Source of the DNA: Faecalibacillus intestinalis
Lineage (GTDB): Bacteria > Bacillota_I > Bacilli_A > Erysipelotrichales > Coprobacillaceae
Direction: 5' to 3'
Assembly: GCF_003024685.1 (NCBI RefSeq)
Contig: NZ_PYLQ01000003.1
Span: forward strand, 1-64,000
DNA length: 64,000 nt
A model generated the notes under the pieces. That model searched no databases and was not told the origin of the DNA. It saw only the letters and a program-made list of their open reading frames with translations. This document shows positions 9,182 to 18,093 of the stretch, piece by piece; within the stretch, counting starts at the first letter, position 1, and each line of letters begins with the position of its first letter. Position numbers and translations under genes: made by a program.

Positions 9182-9814
9182 ATGATTTTTGATTTAAAAA
9201 AAGAATATAAAGAATATTATAGGCCTAAAAATAAACCGGAAATTATTAATATACCTTCATTCAATTATATCGCAGTAAGAGGAAAAGGCAATCCTAATGA
9301 AGAAGATGGAAGTTATCAACAAGCCATTCAGGTACTTTATGCAGTGGTGTATACTTTAAAAATGAGTTATAAAACAGATTATCAAATTAAAGGTTTTTAC
9401 CAATTTGTTGTACCGCCACTTGAAGGTTTTTGGTGGCAAGAAAATGTTGATTATTTACATAAAGAAAATTTTAACTGGATTTCAGTAATTAGACTTCCTG
9501 ACTTTATTACAAAAAAAGATTTTGATTGGGCAGTAAAAAGAGCCACTATTAAAAAGAAGATAGATTGCTCAAAAGCGGAATTTTTTACTTTTGAAGAAGG
9601 ATTATGTGTGCAAATGATGCATCAAGGATCTTTTGATGATGAAATAAATACAGTAGAAATAATGAATCAATTTCTTCAAGAAAAGGGTTACCGTAATGAT
9701 TTTAACAAATCAAGGCTACATCATGAAATTTATTTATCAGATGCAAGAAAAAATGCTCCGGAAAAATGGAAAACAGTGATTCGTCATCCAATATGTAAAA
9801 TCGACAAAAAATAA
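9182..9814 (+). CDS. Free-standing GyrI-like domain protein
   Basis: A 210-aa protein of the GyrI-like superfamily: FDLKKEYKEYYRPKNKPEII start, FNYIAVRGKGNPNEEDGSYQ near residues 30-49, and PPLEGFWWQE near 79-88. It ends with a KWKTVIRHPI segment. Known members bind small molecules, and some hydrolyse cyclopropane-containing toxins (GyrI-like hydrolases). The conserved Trp/Glu cluster is compatible with either role. Its position directly behind a MerR regulator with a fused GyrI domain suggests it sequesters or detoxifies the same ligand. AGAAAAGAAAG precedes the ATG. No terminator is seen before the rpsD promoter. Confidence 0.8.
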   Translation: MIFDLKKEYKEYYRPKNKPEIINIPSFNYIAVRGKGNPNEEDGSYQQAIQVLYAVVYTLKMSYKTDYQIKGFYQFVVPPLEGFWWQENVDYLHKENFNWISVIRLPDFITKKDFDWAVKRATIKKKIDCSKAEFFTFEEGLCVQMMHQGSFDDEINTVEIMNQFLQEKGYRNDFNKSRLHHEIYLSDARKNAPEKWKTVIRHPICKIDKK

Positions 9815-9838
9815 AGATTTTATGGATGAAAATAATGT

Positions 9839-9867
9839 TTGACATTGGTATAAATATATAGTATGAT
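9839..9867 (+). promoter_or_regulatory. rpsD promoter
   Basis: TTGACA (9839-9844), 17-bp spacer, TATGAT (9862-9867). A near-consensus promoter about 165 nt before the rpsD start, leaving a long leader. Confidence 0.85.
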
Positions 9868-9871
9868 GACA

Positions 9872-10030
9872 AGGCAGTAAATGAATAGCAGCACATAGAG
9901 GATTGAAAAAATGCGTTAATATCAAATGATTGCAAAGTACCTGGCTGCAATGGGAAATGCTTAATATTAACACTTATCGATTGATCTATGCAATGTTATT
10001 GCTTTATGCAAATAAAACAATACGGAGGAA
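9872..10030 (+). promoter_or_regulatory. Structured rpsD leader, candidate S4 autoregulatory element
   Basis: A non-coding leader of about 160 nt. An outer stem can form between GTTAATAT (about 9913) and ATATTAAC (about 9964), enclosing an inner ATTGCA/TGCAAT stem with loop AAGTACCTGGC. Further GCA/TGC pairing is possible close to the start codon. S4 binding to its own leader is known in Bacillus and other Firmicutes. Matching this sequence to that RNA family is inference. Confidence 0.6.
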
Positions 10031-10035
10031 AATTT

Positions 10036-10641
10036 ATGGCACGTTATACAGGACCACAATGGAAAATCTCTCGTCGTTTAGGATTCTCAATCTTAGAAAA
10101 CGGGAAAGAATTAAACAGAAGAGCTTATGCTCCAGGTCAACATGGACAAAAAAGAAAAAAACAAACTGAATATGGATTACAATTAGCAGAAAAACAAAAA
10201 GTAAGACATATGTATGGAGTTAATGAAAAACAATTCCACAACACATTTAATCAAGCAGGTAAAATGGAAGGTATCCATGGTTACAACTTCTTATGCTTAT
10301 TAGAAAGAAGATTAGACAATGTTGTTTATAGATTAGGTTTTGCTTCTACAAGAAGACAAGCTAGACAATTAGTAAACCATGGTCATTTCTTAGTAAATGG
10401 TGTTAAAACTGATATCCCATCATACAGAGTAAATATTGGAGATGTTATCGAAGTAAGAGAAAGATCATTTAATTTAGCAGTTATTAAAGAAGCTTTAGAA
10501 AACAAAGTTGCAACTCCAGCTTTCGTTGAAGTTGATACTAATAAATTAACTGGTAAATTAACTCGTTTACCTGAAAGATCTGAATTAAACTCAGAAATCA
10601 ATGAATCATTAATCGTTGAATACTACAACAGACTTGGTTAA
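10036..10641 (+). CDS. rpsD: 30S ribosomal protein S4
   Basis: A 201-aa S4. It starts [18 protein letters not shown] at ATG 10036, behind GGAGG; upstream in-frame starts lie in the leader and are rejected. The S4 RNA-binding domain is clear at about residues 91-155 ([20 protein letters not shown], then HGHFLVNG). There is no N-terminal CxxC zinc motif, so this is the zinc-independent form. It nucleates 30S assembly and binds 16S rRNA. As in Bacillus, the gene is monocistronic and lies outside the main ribosomal clusters. Confidence 0.98.
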   Translation: MARYTGPQWKISRRLGFSILENGKELNRRAYAPGQHGQKRKKQTEYGLQLAEKQKVRHMYGVNEKQFHNTFNQAGKMEGIHGYNFLCLLERRLDNVVYRLGFASTRRQARQLVNHGHFLVNGVKTDIPSYRVNIGDVIEVRERSFNLAVIKEALENKVATPAFVEVDTNKLTGKLTRLPERSELNSEINESLIVEYYNRLG

Positions 10642-10646
10642 TAAGA

Positions 10647-10672
10647 AAAACAGCTTTTATAGCTGTTTTTTT
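10647..10672 (+). terminator. rpsD terminator
   Basis: AAAACAGCT, loop TTTAT, AGCTGTTTT plus further T. Confidence 0.92.
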
Positions 10673-10690
10673 GTATATAAAGGAGAATTT

Positions 10691-11041
10691 ATGAACGCAA
10701 AGCTCATTATTTATCGTAAGGAAAAGATTCAAAATTATGAATCATTAAAACAATTATGTTTGTTGATGAACATTGAAATAATTTTATTGAATGAACAGAT
10801 GACACAAAATAAAGTTAAAGATATTTTAAATAAAAAGATTAAAAAAACAAAAAAGAATAATTTAGAACCAGCAGTTGTTGTTTTTTCAAACGTTGCATCT
10901 TTACAAATGGATCAAATATTATCAAAATTAAAAAATAATTCAACACTTTGTTTAAAAGCTGTTGTAACAGCAATAAATTATAATTGGACATTTGAAAAGT
11001 TAGTTTTACATTTACTAGAAGAATATCAAAAAAATAAATAA
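10691..11041 (+). CDS. DUF3783-type small protein
   Basis: A 116-aa soluble protein starting at ATG 10691, behind AAAGGAG. The second half (PAVVVFSNV near residue 60, then LKAVVTAINYNWTFEKLVLHL) matches what I know of the DUF3783 family, found across Firmicutes with no assigned function. The first half is basic (KKIKKTKKNN). It sits between the rpsD terminator and the pyrFE promoter, so it is probably transcribed by read-through or from a weak local promoter. No catalytic motif is visible. Confidence 0.6.
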   Translation: MNAKLIIYRKEKIQNYESLKQLCLLMNIEIILLNEQMTQNKVKDILNKKIKKTKKNNLEPAVVVFSNVASLQMDQILSKLKNNSTLCLKAVVTAINYNWTFEKLVLHLLEEYQKNK

Positions 11042-11102
11042 ATCGTGTAGAATAGAGGTAGTAATTTTGGTATAATAGTAAAAGAATAATAAGGAGGTTT
11101 TT

Positions 11103-11813
11103 ATGAACGAAAGTAGAATTTGTATTGCTCTTGATTTTAAGACAAAAAGTGATGTTGAAAACTTCTTAAAACAATTTGAGGGAGAAAGTCTTTATGTAAA
11201 AGTAGGGATGGAATTGTTTTATGGAGAAGGAATTGAAATCATTAAAATGATTAAAGAAATGGGACATAAAATCTTTTTAGATTTAAAATTACATGATATT
11301 CCAAATACTGTAAAAAGTGCCATGAGACAACTTGCTAAGTTAGATGTCGATATGGTCAATGTTCATGCTTCAGGTGGTATTGAAATGATGAAAGCTGCTA
11401 TTGAAGGATTAGAAGAAGGCAAAACAAGTGGTAAAAGACCATTATGTATTGCTGTAACATGCTTAACATCTTTAGATCAAGATGTTTTAGATAATCAGTT
11501 ACTTATTCATGAACCATTAGAAAATGTTGTATTAAAATGGGCTGAAAATGCAAAAGCTGCAGGATTAGATGGGGTTGTATGTTCACCATTAGAATCAAAA
11601 ATCATTCATGATCATTTAGGAAAAGAATTTTTGACAGTTACACCAGGAATCCGTCTTGCAAGTGATAATGTCAATGATCAAAAACGTGTAACAACACCAG
11701 CTATGGCAAAAGAACTTACTTCAAGCTATATTGTTGTTGGTAGAACAATTACAGGAAGTCAAGATCCTTTGGCGACATATAAAAAAGTTTATCAAGATTT
11801 TCAAGGAGAATAG
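11103..11813 (+). CDS. pyrF: Orotidine 5'-phosphate decarboxylase
   Basis: A 236-aa type I OMP decarboxylase that converts OMP to UMP, the last step of de novo pyrimidine synthesis. The catalytic signature [11 protein letters not shown] lies near residues 60-70 (Lys and Asp of the K-D-K-D array), substrate Lys is in YVKVGMELF, and the phosphate loop is TPGIR...[15 protein letters not shown] at 11071-11076, preceded by TGG, is an extended -10, and AAGGAGG precedes the ATG. It is coupled to pyrE with a 2-nt gap. Confidence 0.97.
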   Translation: MNESRICIALDFKTKSDVENFLKQFEGESLYVKVGMELFYGEGIEIIKMIKEMGHKIFLDLKLHDIPNTVKSAMRQLAKLDVDMVNVHASGGIEMMKAAIEGLEEGKTSGKRPLCIAVTCLTSLDQDVLDNQLLIHEPLENVVLKWAENAKAAGLDGVVCSPLESKIIHDHLGKEFLTVTPGIRLASDNVNDQKRVTTPAMAKELTSSYIVVGRTITGSQDPLATYKKVYQDFQGE

Positions 11814-11815
11814 AA

Positions 11816-12448
11816 ATGAAAAAAATTATTGCTAAAGATTTATTAGATATTAAAGCTGTCTTTTTAAGACCAAATGAACCATTTACTTGGGCAAGTGGTA
11901 TTAAATCACCAATTTATTGTGATAATCGTTTAACTTTATCTTATCCAAAAGTAAGAAAAGATGTTGAACAAGGACTTGCTCAACTTGTAAAAGATAATTT
12001 CCCAGAAGCAGAATGTTTAATGGGAACAGCTACTGCTGGGATTGCACATGCTGCTTTAGCTGCTGATATTTTAGATTTACCAATGGGGTATGTTCGTGGA
12101 GGAGCTAAATCTCATGGACGTAATAACCGTATTGAAGGTGTTGTTAAAGAAGGAATGAAAGTTGTTGTTGTTGAAGATTTAATTTCAACTGGTGGTTCTT
12201 CTTTAGAATGTGTTGAAGCTTTAAGAGAGGCTGGATGTGAAGTTTTAGGATTAATTGCTATCTTTACTTATGGTTTAGATAAAGCAACAGTTAATTTTGA
12301 AAATGCACATTGTCCTTTTGTGACTTTATCAAATTATGATACTTTAATTGAAGTAGCAAAAGAACATGACTATATTAAACATGAAGATATGGAAAAATTA
12401 AAAGCTTGGAAAGTTGATCCAAGTGATGAATCATGGATGAATAAATAA
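11816..12448 (+). CDS. pyrE: Orotate phosphoribosyltransferase
   Basis: A 210-aa PRTase that joins orotate and PRPP to make OMP, the substrate of PyrF. The PRPP-binding motif [16 protein letters not shown] is at about residues 117-132, and the flexible loop [11 protein letters not shown] at about 95-105. AAGGAGAA at the end of pyrF provides its ribosome site. Only the last two pathway enzymes are here; the rest of the pyr genes are not in the window. Confidence 0.97.
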   Translation: MKKIIAKDLLDIKAVFLRPNEPFTWASGIKSPIYCDNRLTLSYPKVRKDVEQGLAQLVKDNFPEAECLMGTATAGIAHAALAADILDLPMGYVRGGAKSHGRNNRIEGVVKEGMKVVVVEDLISTGGSSLECVEALREAGCEVLGLIAIFTYGLDKATVNFENAHCPFVTLSNYDTLIEVAKEHDYIKHEDMEKLKAWKVDPSDESWMNK

Positions 12449-12457
12449 GTATTTTTA

Positions 12458-12496
12458 GGGAATGATGGTTATTTAAAGCCATTGTTCCTTTTTTTT
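12458..12496 (+). terminator. Terminator after pyrE
   Basis: GGGAATGATGG pairs with CCATTGTTCC (with G-T pairs) around an AT loop, followed by eight T. Confidence 0.85.
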
Positions 12497-12563
12497 GTTT
12501 TTATTTGCAAAAAATAGTGGTATGATGTAAAAGTAATAGTAGGTTTACTTTTTGGAGGTAAGT

Positions 12564-13382
12564 ATGTTTAAAAGTATTCGATATGTATTAAAAGAAAACT
12601 TTACAAATTTGTATCGTATATATTGTATTTCAAAATATGAATTGCTTTCTGATATGCGAGATTCAAGATTAGGTGTTTTTTGGAATTTTGCTAATCCAGC
12701 AATTCAAATTATGACGTATTATTTTGTGTTTGGTTTAATTATGAATAGAAAGGCTGTAGGAAAGATTCCTTTTATTCAATGGATGTTATGTGGGATGGTG
12801 GTATGGTTTTTTATTAGTCCATGTATTACTAATGGTGCCAATGCCATTTATGCTAAACGTAATGTCATTACAAAAATGAAATTTCCGGTATCCGTTTTAC
12901 CAGCTACAGTTGTTGGAAAAGAATTGTTTAATCATTTTTGTTTGATGGCTATCTTAGTTGCCTTTTTGCTTACACAAGGGATCATGCCTTCACTTTATTG
13001 GCTTGAACTTATTTATTATCTTTTTGCAGCAATTTGTTTAACAATTTCACTTGCGATGATTACATCTGTTTTAAATATGTTAGCTCGTGATACAAGAAAG
13101 CTTATTTTAGCGTGTATGCGTTTATTACTTTATTTAACACCAATTTTATGGCCAATTTCACGTTTACACAAATATGGGTGGCAAATGACAGTAAGATATA
13201 TTATGAAAGCTAATCCAATTTATTATGTTGTATGTGGTTATAGAGATTGTTTCTTATATCATCATGGAATCTTATTTTATTGGAAACAAATGCTTTTCTT
13301 TTGGGTGTTTGTCATTGTGATTTTTACAATTGGTAGTATGATGATGTATAAATTTAAACATAAATTTATTGATATGATTTAG
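12564..13382 (+). CDS. ABC-2 type wall-polymer exporter permease (TagG-like)
   Basis: A 272-aa membrane protein with six predicted helices (FANPAIQIMTYYFVFGLIMN, MLCGMVVWFFISPCIT, LMAILVAFLLTQGI and others). ATG 12564 follows GGAGGT; the earlier in-frame TTG overlaps that site. It resembles TagG/RfbA-type permeases that flip lipid-linked teichoic acid or polysaccharide through the membrane. The ATPase follows at once (TAG/GGTGG overlap). An extended -10 (TGGTATGAT) lies about 45 nt upstream. It heads the wall-polymer operon to 19194. Confidence 0.88.
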   Translation: MFKSIRYVLKENFTNLYRIYCISKYELLSDMRDSRLGVFWNFANPAIQIMTYYFVFGLIMNRKAVGKIPFIQWMLCGMVVWFFISPCITNGANAIYAKRNVITKMKFPVSVLPATVVGKELFNHFCLMAILVAFLLTQGIMPSLYWLELIYYLFAAICLTISLAMITSVLNMLARDTRKLILACMRLLLYLTPILWPISRLHKYGWQMTVRYIMKANPIYYVVCGYRDCFLYHHGILFYWKQMLFFWVFVIVIFTIGSMMMYKFKHKFIDMI

Positions 13383-13391
13383 GTGGTAATA

Positions 13392-14219
13392 ATGGAAGAT
13401 TATGCAATTAAATTTGAACATGTTTCAAAAATATATAAATTAAAAAAGAAAAATGATGGTAAATCAAAAAGCTCAGTTACACAAAGATTCTATGCTTTAA
13501 ATGATATTACTTTTACAATTCCTAAAGGAGAAGTTGTAGGAATTTTAGGAACAAATGGTTCGGGTAAATCAACATTATCATTGATTTTAGCAGGTATTTC
13601 ACAAATTGATGAGGGTACAATGGATATCAATGGAGAACAAGCTTTAATTGCAATCAATACAGGATTGGATATGCAACTTACAGGGCTTGAAAATATTAAT
13701 GTTAAAGGAGCATTGCTTGGACTTTCTAGAAAAAGAATTCAAGAAATTACGGAAGGTGTTATTGAATTTGCTGAAATTGGTGATTTCTTATATCAACCCG
13801 TTAAGAAATATTCAAGTGGGATGAAATCAAGATTAGGTTTTTCAATTTCACTTTATTTAAATCCTGATATCATCATTGTCGATGAAGCTTTATCGGTTGG
13901 GGATAAAGGATTTGCTCAAAAGTGCTTAGATAAAATGAATGAACTTAAAGATCAAGGAAAAACAATTGTCTTTATTTCTCACTCTTTGCCACAAGTAAGA
14001 GGATTCTGTCAAAAGGCTATGTGGATTGAAGGTGGACGTTTAAAAGAATATGGTGACGTTGAAGAAGTATGCGATGAGTATGCCGAATATGTTGATTTTT
14101 ATAATAGTTTAAAGAAAAAAGAAAAGAAAAAATTAAATGATGAAAAATTTGAAAGTCGAATTGTTCAAAATCCTAAAATTGGTTTTTGGGAAAAATTATT
14201 AGATAAAATGAAGAGATAG
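13392..14219 (+). CDS. ABC-type wall-polymer exporter ATPase (TagH-like)
   Basis: A 275-aa ATPase that powers the preceding permease. ATG 13392 is used because AGGTGG (13381-13386) precedes it. Motifs: Walker A GTNGSGKST near residue 53, signature YSSGMKSRLGFS near 137, Walker B IIIVDEALSVGD near 156, and switch His in FISHS. The atypical signature SSGM is common to TagH/RfbB polysaccharide exporters. A basic tail of about 40 residues after the nucleotide domain has no recognisable fold; in other TagH proteins this extension varies. Confidence 0.9.
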   Translation: MEDYAIKFEHVSKIYKLKKKNDGKSKSSVTQRFYALNDITFTIPKGEVVGILGTNGSGKSTLSLILAGISQIDEGTMDINGEQALIAINTGLDMQLTGLENINVKGALLGLSRKRIQEITEGVIEFAEIGDFLYQPVKKYSSGMKSRLGFSISLYLNPDIIIVDEALSVGDKGFAQKCLDKMNELKDQGKTIVFISHSLPQVRGFCQKAMWIEGGRLKEYGDVEEVCDEYAEYVDFYNSLKKKEKKKLNDEKFESRIVQNPKIGFWEKLLDKMKR

Positions 14220-14229
14220 GAGAAATAGG

Positions 14230-14622
14230 ATGAAGAAAGTTATCACATATGGAACTTTTGATTTGTTTCATGTTGGTCATTTAAATATTTTAAGACGTGC
14301 TAAAGAATTAGGAGATTATTTGATTGTAGCAGTCAGCAGTGATGCTTTTAATGCCCAAAAAGGTAAGAAAGCTTATCATAGTGATCAAGATCGTATGGCT
14401 ATTTTAAAAGCTATTAAATATGTAGATGAAGTTATTTTAGAAGAATCATGGGATCAAAAAATAAAAGATGTTCAAGAACATGATGTTGATGTTTTTGTTA
14501 TGGGTGATGATTGGAAAGGCCAATTTGATTTCTTAAAAGATTATTGTGAAGTAGTTTATTTACCTCGTACAGAAGGTATTTCTACAACTAAAATCAAAGA
14601 TGATTTAAAAGATAAATTATAA
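14230..14622 (+). CDS. tagD: Glycerol-3-phosphate cytidylyltransferase
   Basis: A 130-aa enzyme making CDP-glycerol from CTP and glycerol-3-phosphate. The nucleotidyltransferase HxGH motif is in YGTFDLFHVGHLNILRRA (residues 7-24), RTEGISTT is near 115, and the length equals Bacillus TagD (129 aa). Ten nt after tagH, it supplies the substrate used by the three glycerophosphotransferase-like proteins downstream. Its presence marks the polymer as a poly(glycerol phosphate)-containing type. Confidence 0.97.
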   Translation: MKKVITYGTFDLFHVGHLNILRRAKELGDYLIVAVSSDAFNAQKGKKAYHSDQDRMAILKAIKYVDEVILEESWDQKIKDVQEHDVDVFVMGDDWKGQFDFLKDYCEVVYLPRTEGISTTKIKDDLKDKL

Positions 14623-14636
14623 TAAAGGAGAGTTGT

Positions 14637-16868
14637 ATGAAAATTAGTGTGATTGTCCCTTATGAAGGATATTATCAATATTTAAAAGATTGTTTAGAAA
14701 GTTTAAGTGAACAAGAAAATGTTGAAATTGAAACATTATTAGTGGGAAGTCAAGATGACCAAAAATTTCAACAATTAGTAGATACATATAAAGATAAAAT
14801 ATCTTTGAATGTTATTCCTTGTTCAATAGAAGAAGGCGTTGCTAAAAAAAGAAATCTTGGTTTAGAAAATGCAACAGGAGATTATATTTATTTCATTGAT
14901 AGTGATGATTATATTATGCCTCAAACATTATCTTGTTTGCTTCAAGATGCTATGCAAAAAGATTTAGATTTAGTTGTTGGTAGAAGATGGATCACATGGT
15001 TTAAAAAACAAGTTTTTGAAACCATGGGTGATGAAAAAAATGAAGAATTAAATTTGAAGGATAAAGATGATGATCGTAATCATAAATTCTTAGAAAAAGA
15101 TTATTCTGACATAGATGATAGTGATGAACAAAGAAGAATTGATTTATTAATTAGAGCGAAAAAAGGGATTCGAAATATTTCAGTTTTAAATATTTTAATT
15201 AAACGTTCTTTAATTGAAGAAAATCATTTACGTTTTAATGAAGGTTTCATTTATTATAGTGATTTACCTTTTGTAGAAGGACTTGTTATGTATGGTCATA
15301 AGATAGATTTCAATGACAAAACACTCTATGCAAAAAGAAAACATAATGATCCAATCAATACACCTGCCTTGTCGCAAATTAAAGATGAAACTAAATTTGA
15401 TGAATTTATTAATGTCTATAAGTATGCTATTTCTTTAGTAGATAAAGAAAGTAGAATTCGTTATTATTTAGATTCTAAAATGATTAAATATTATAGTAAT
15501 TTCTTTGCTAAGAAAATTAGACGATCTAAAGATGATTTTTGGAGAGATGAAAGATTTGATCAAATGTCTATTTTAATGCAGGATGTAAGAGATGATTTAT
15601 TGAAAAATATGTCTCATTATCAAAGAAAAATGGTGAAACTTGCTAGAAATCATGATCTACAACAAACACAAAAAGTAATTGCTAAACATCTTGCTAAAAA
15701 TAAGATGAAAAAGATATTAAAAAATAAAAATGAAATTAATAAGTATTTATATCGTCATAAATATATCAATGAACCAATTGAAGAAAATTGGATCATGTTT
15801 GAAACTTTTATGGGTAAAAGTTATGCGGATTCACCAAAGTATATTTATGAATATTTAGCTAAAAATTATCCAGGAAAATATAAATTTATTTGGGTTTTAA
15901 ATGATTCTAAAGAAAAACTGCCTTATGAAGGAATCATTGTTAAAAGATTTACGAAGAAATATGCTTATTATTTAGCTAAATCTAAATATTTTGTTTTTAA
16001 TATCAGACAACCTTTATGGTTTAGAAAAAGAGAAGGTCAAATTTTCTTAGAAACATGGCATGGAACACCACTTAAACGTCTCGCTTTTGATCAAGAAGAG
16101 GTGACTGCAGCTTCTCCAACTTATAAATCTCAATTTTATCGTCAAAAACAAGAATGGGATTATTTAATTGCAGCAAATAAATTTTCAAGTGATATTTTTA
16201 AAAGTTGTTTTATGTATACCAATGGAACAATGCTAGAAATTGGATATCCTCGTAATGATTTATTGTATGCACCAAATAAAGATCAAATTGCATTAGATTT
16301 GAAAAAGAAGCTTCATATTCCATTAGATAAGAAAACAATTTTATATGCACCAACATGGAGAGATGATGAATACTATGGAAAAGGGCAATATAAATTTAAG
16401 TTAAAATTAGATTTAGAAATGATGAAAGAAGAGTTAGGAGATGAATATGTCATCCTACTTAGAACACATCATTATATTGCGGATGCGTTAGATGTTACAG
16501 GAGTTGAAGATTTTGCCTATAATCTATCTAAATATGATGATATTACTGAAATTTACTTAATTTCTGATATTTGTATTACAGATTATTCAAGTGTTTTCTT
16601 TGATTATGCTAATTTAAAAAGACCAATGTTATTCTATACTTATGATATAGATAAATATCGTGATGTTTTAAGAGGTTTTTATATTGATATGGAAAAAGAA
16701 CTTCCTGGTCCACTAGTTTATTCGACTAAAGAAGTGATTGATCAAATTAAACATCTTGATGAAATGAATCAAAAATATGCTCAACGTTATGAAGTATTCT
16801 ATGATAAATTCTGTTCTATTGATGATGGAAATGCCTCACAAAGAGCAGTTGAAGCAGTTTTTAAATAA
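14637..16868 (+). CDS. GT2 glycosyltransferase fused to TagF-type glycerophosphotransferase
   Basis: A 743-aa two-domain enzyme. Residues 1 to about 330 are a GT-A family 2 glycosyltransferase (KISVIVPYEGYYQYLKDCLE, then FIDSDDY with the metal-binding DSD at 88-90). Residues about 370-743 are a CDP-glycerol glycerophosphotransferase: LETWHGTPLKRLAFD, YPRNDLL, LYAPTWRDDEYY, CITDYSSVFFDYANLKRP. The family polymerises glycerol phosphate on the cytoplasmic side. Fusion suggests one protein both adds a sugar and extends or primes the polyol-phosphate chain. Which step it performs is not determinable. Confidence 0.92.
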   Translation: MKISVIVPYEGYYQYLKDCLESLSEQENVEIETLLVGSQDDQKFQQLVDTYKDKISLNVIPCSIEEGVAKKRNLGLENATGDYIYFIDSDDYIMPQTLSCLLQDAMQKDLDLVVGRRWITWFKKQVFETMGDEKNEELNLKDKDDDRNHKFLEKDYSDIDDSDEQRRIDLLIRAKKGIRNISVLNILIKRSLIEENHLRFNEGFIYYSDLPFVEGLVMYGHKIDFNDKTLYAKRKHNDPINTPALSQIKDETKFDEFINVYKYAISLVDKESRIRYYLDSKMIKYYSNFFAKKIRRSKDDFWRDERFDQMSILMQDVRDDLLKNMSHYQRKMVKLARNHDLQQTQKVIAKHLAKNKMKKILKNKNEINKYLYRHKYINEPIEENWIMFETFMGKSYADSPKYIYEYLAKNYPGKYKFIWVLNDSKEKLPYEGIIVKRFTKKYAYYLAKSKYFVFNIRQPLWFRKREGQIFLETWHGTPLKRLAFDQEEVTAASPTYKSQFYRQKQEWDYLIAANKFSSDIFKSCFMYTNGTMLEIGYPRNDLLYAPNKDQIALDLKKKLHIPLDKKTILYAPTWRDDEYYGKGQYKFKLKLDLEMMKEELGDEYVILLRTHHYIADALDVTGVEDFAYNLSKYDDITEIYLISDICITDYSSVFFDYANLKRPMLFYTYDIDKYRDVLRGFYIDMEKELPGPLVYSTKEVIDQIKHLDEMNQKYAQRYEVFYDKFCSIDDGNASQRAVEAVFK

Positions 16869-16891
16869 GGGGGGGGTTACCCCTTATTTTT
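16863..16891 (+). terminator. Intra-operon hairpin with G8 run
   Basis: AATAAGGGG pairs with CCCCTTATT, followed by T residues, immediately before the AAGGAGG of the next gene. It can act as a partial terminator inside the operon. The 5' arm includes the stop codon and eight consecutive G. Confidence 0.65.
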
Positions 16892-16906
16892 ATAAGGAGG
16901 TTTAAA

Positions 16907-18085
16907 ATGCTTAGATTAATAAAAAATATCTTAGGTAAAACAATTAAGTTTATCTATCGAATGACTTATAAGTTAATACCAACTCATAAAAAAACAGTCT
17001 TGTTTATTGCCTTCCATGGTAGGGGGTATAGCGATAATCCTAGAGCTATTTATGAGTATATGAGACAACAAGATCAATTTAAAGATTATCGTTTTATATG
17101 GGCTATTAAGCATCATAAAAAGAAAAATATTACTATTGAAAATGCTAAAGTGATTGAATATTTTTCAATTCCTTATTTCTTTTATCTTGCAAGAAGTCAA
17201 TATTGGATTGCAAATTGTAAATTACCAATGTATGTTTTAAAAAAGAAAAATCAAATATATTTACAAACATGGCATGGGACACCGCTTAAAAAATTGGCTT
17301 TCGATATAGAAGTTCCTGAAGGAACTACTTTTTATCGAAGTGGCATGAATGAAGAAATGATGCATGAAACATACGCACAAGATGTTAAAAAGTATAACTA
17401 TATGATTTCTCCAAGTGCTTTTACAACTGAGGTTTTCCAAAGTGCTTTTAGAATTAATAGAGAAAGATTGATTGAAACTGGCTATCCGCGAAATGATTTT
17501 TTAACAAATTATACAGAAGAAGATGTTTTAAATATTAAGAAAAAATTAGGAATTCCTCTTGATAAAAAGGTACTTCTTTATGCACCAACGTGGAGAGATA
17601 ATTCTTATATAACCAAAGGGTATACTTTTAAATTAGAAGTTCACTTTGATAAATGGCAAAAAATATTAGGGGATGAATATGTTATTGTATTTAAACCTCA
17701 TTATTTAATTGTTAATGATTTTGATATTGATCAATATCAAGGATTTGTTTATTTTGTAGAAGCTAATGAAGATATTTCTAATTTATATATTATTGCAGAT
17801 GCTTTAGTTACTGATTATTCAAGTGTTTTCTTTGATTATGCTATTTTAAAAAGACCTATTTATTTTTATATGTATGATTTGATTCATTATCGAGATGAAT
17901 TAAGAGGTTTTTATTTAGATATTTATCATGATTTACCTGGAGATATTATTGAAGATGAAAATCAACTATTAGAAGAAATTAAAAAAGGTTACGATTATCA
18001 ACGTTTAGATAAGTTTAATCAACGTTTTAATAATCATGAAGATGGTAAAGCTTCTAAACGAGTAGTTGATATTGTTTTTAAGTAG
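16907..18085 (+). CDS. CDP-glycerol glycerophosphotransferase, TagB/TagF type
   Basis: A 392-aa peripheral membrane enzyme with a basic, hydrophobic N-terminus (LRLIKNILGKTIKFIYRMTY). The conserved core is complete: LQTWHGTPLKKLAFDIE, ETGYPRNDFL, LLYAPTWRDNSY, VTDYSSVFFDYAILKRP, DELRGFYLD. The HGTP histidine and the C-terminal YSS segment form the active site in this family. Closely similar to the C-terminal half of the preceding protein, so a duplication is likely. It transfers glycerol phosphate from CDP-glycerol to a lipid-linked acceptor. Confidence 0.92.
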   Translation: MLRLIKNILGKTIKFIYRMTYKLIPTHKKTVLFIAFHGRGYSDNPRAIYEYMRQQDQFKDYRFIWAIKHHKKKNITIENAKVIEYFSIPYFFYLARSQYWIANCKLPMYVLKKKNQIYLQTWHGTPLKKLAFDIEVPEGTTFYRSGMNEEMMHETYAQDVKKYNYMISPSAFTTEVFQSAFRINRERLIETGYPRNDFLTNYTEEDVLNIKKKLGIPLDKKVLLYAPTWRDNSYITKGYTFKLEVHFDKWQKILGDEYVIVFKPHYLIVNDFDIDQYQGFVYFVEANEDISNLYIIADALVTDYSSVFFDYAILKRPIYFYMYDLIHYRDELRGFYLDIYHDLPGDIIEDENQLLEEIKKGYDYQRLDKFNQRFNNHEDGKASKRVVDIVFK

Positions 18086-18093
18086 GTGCTAAG

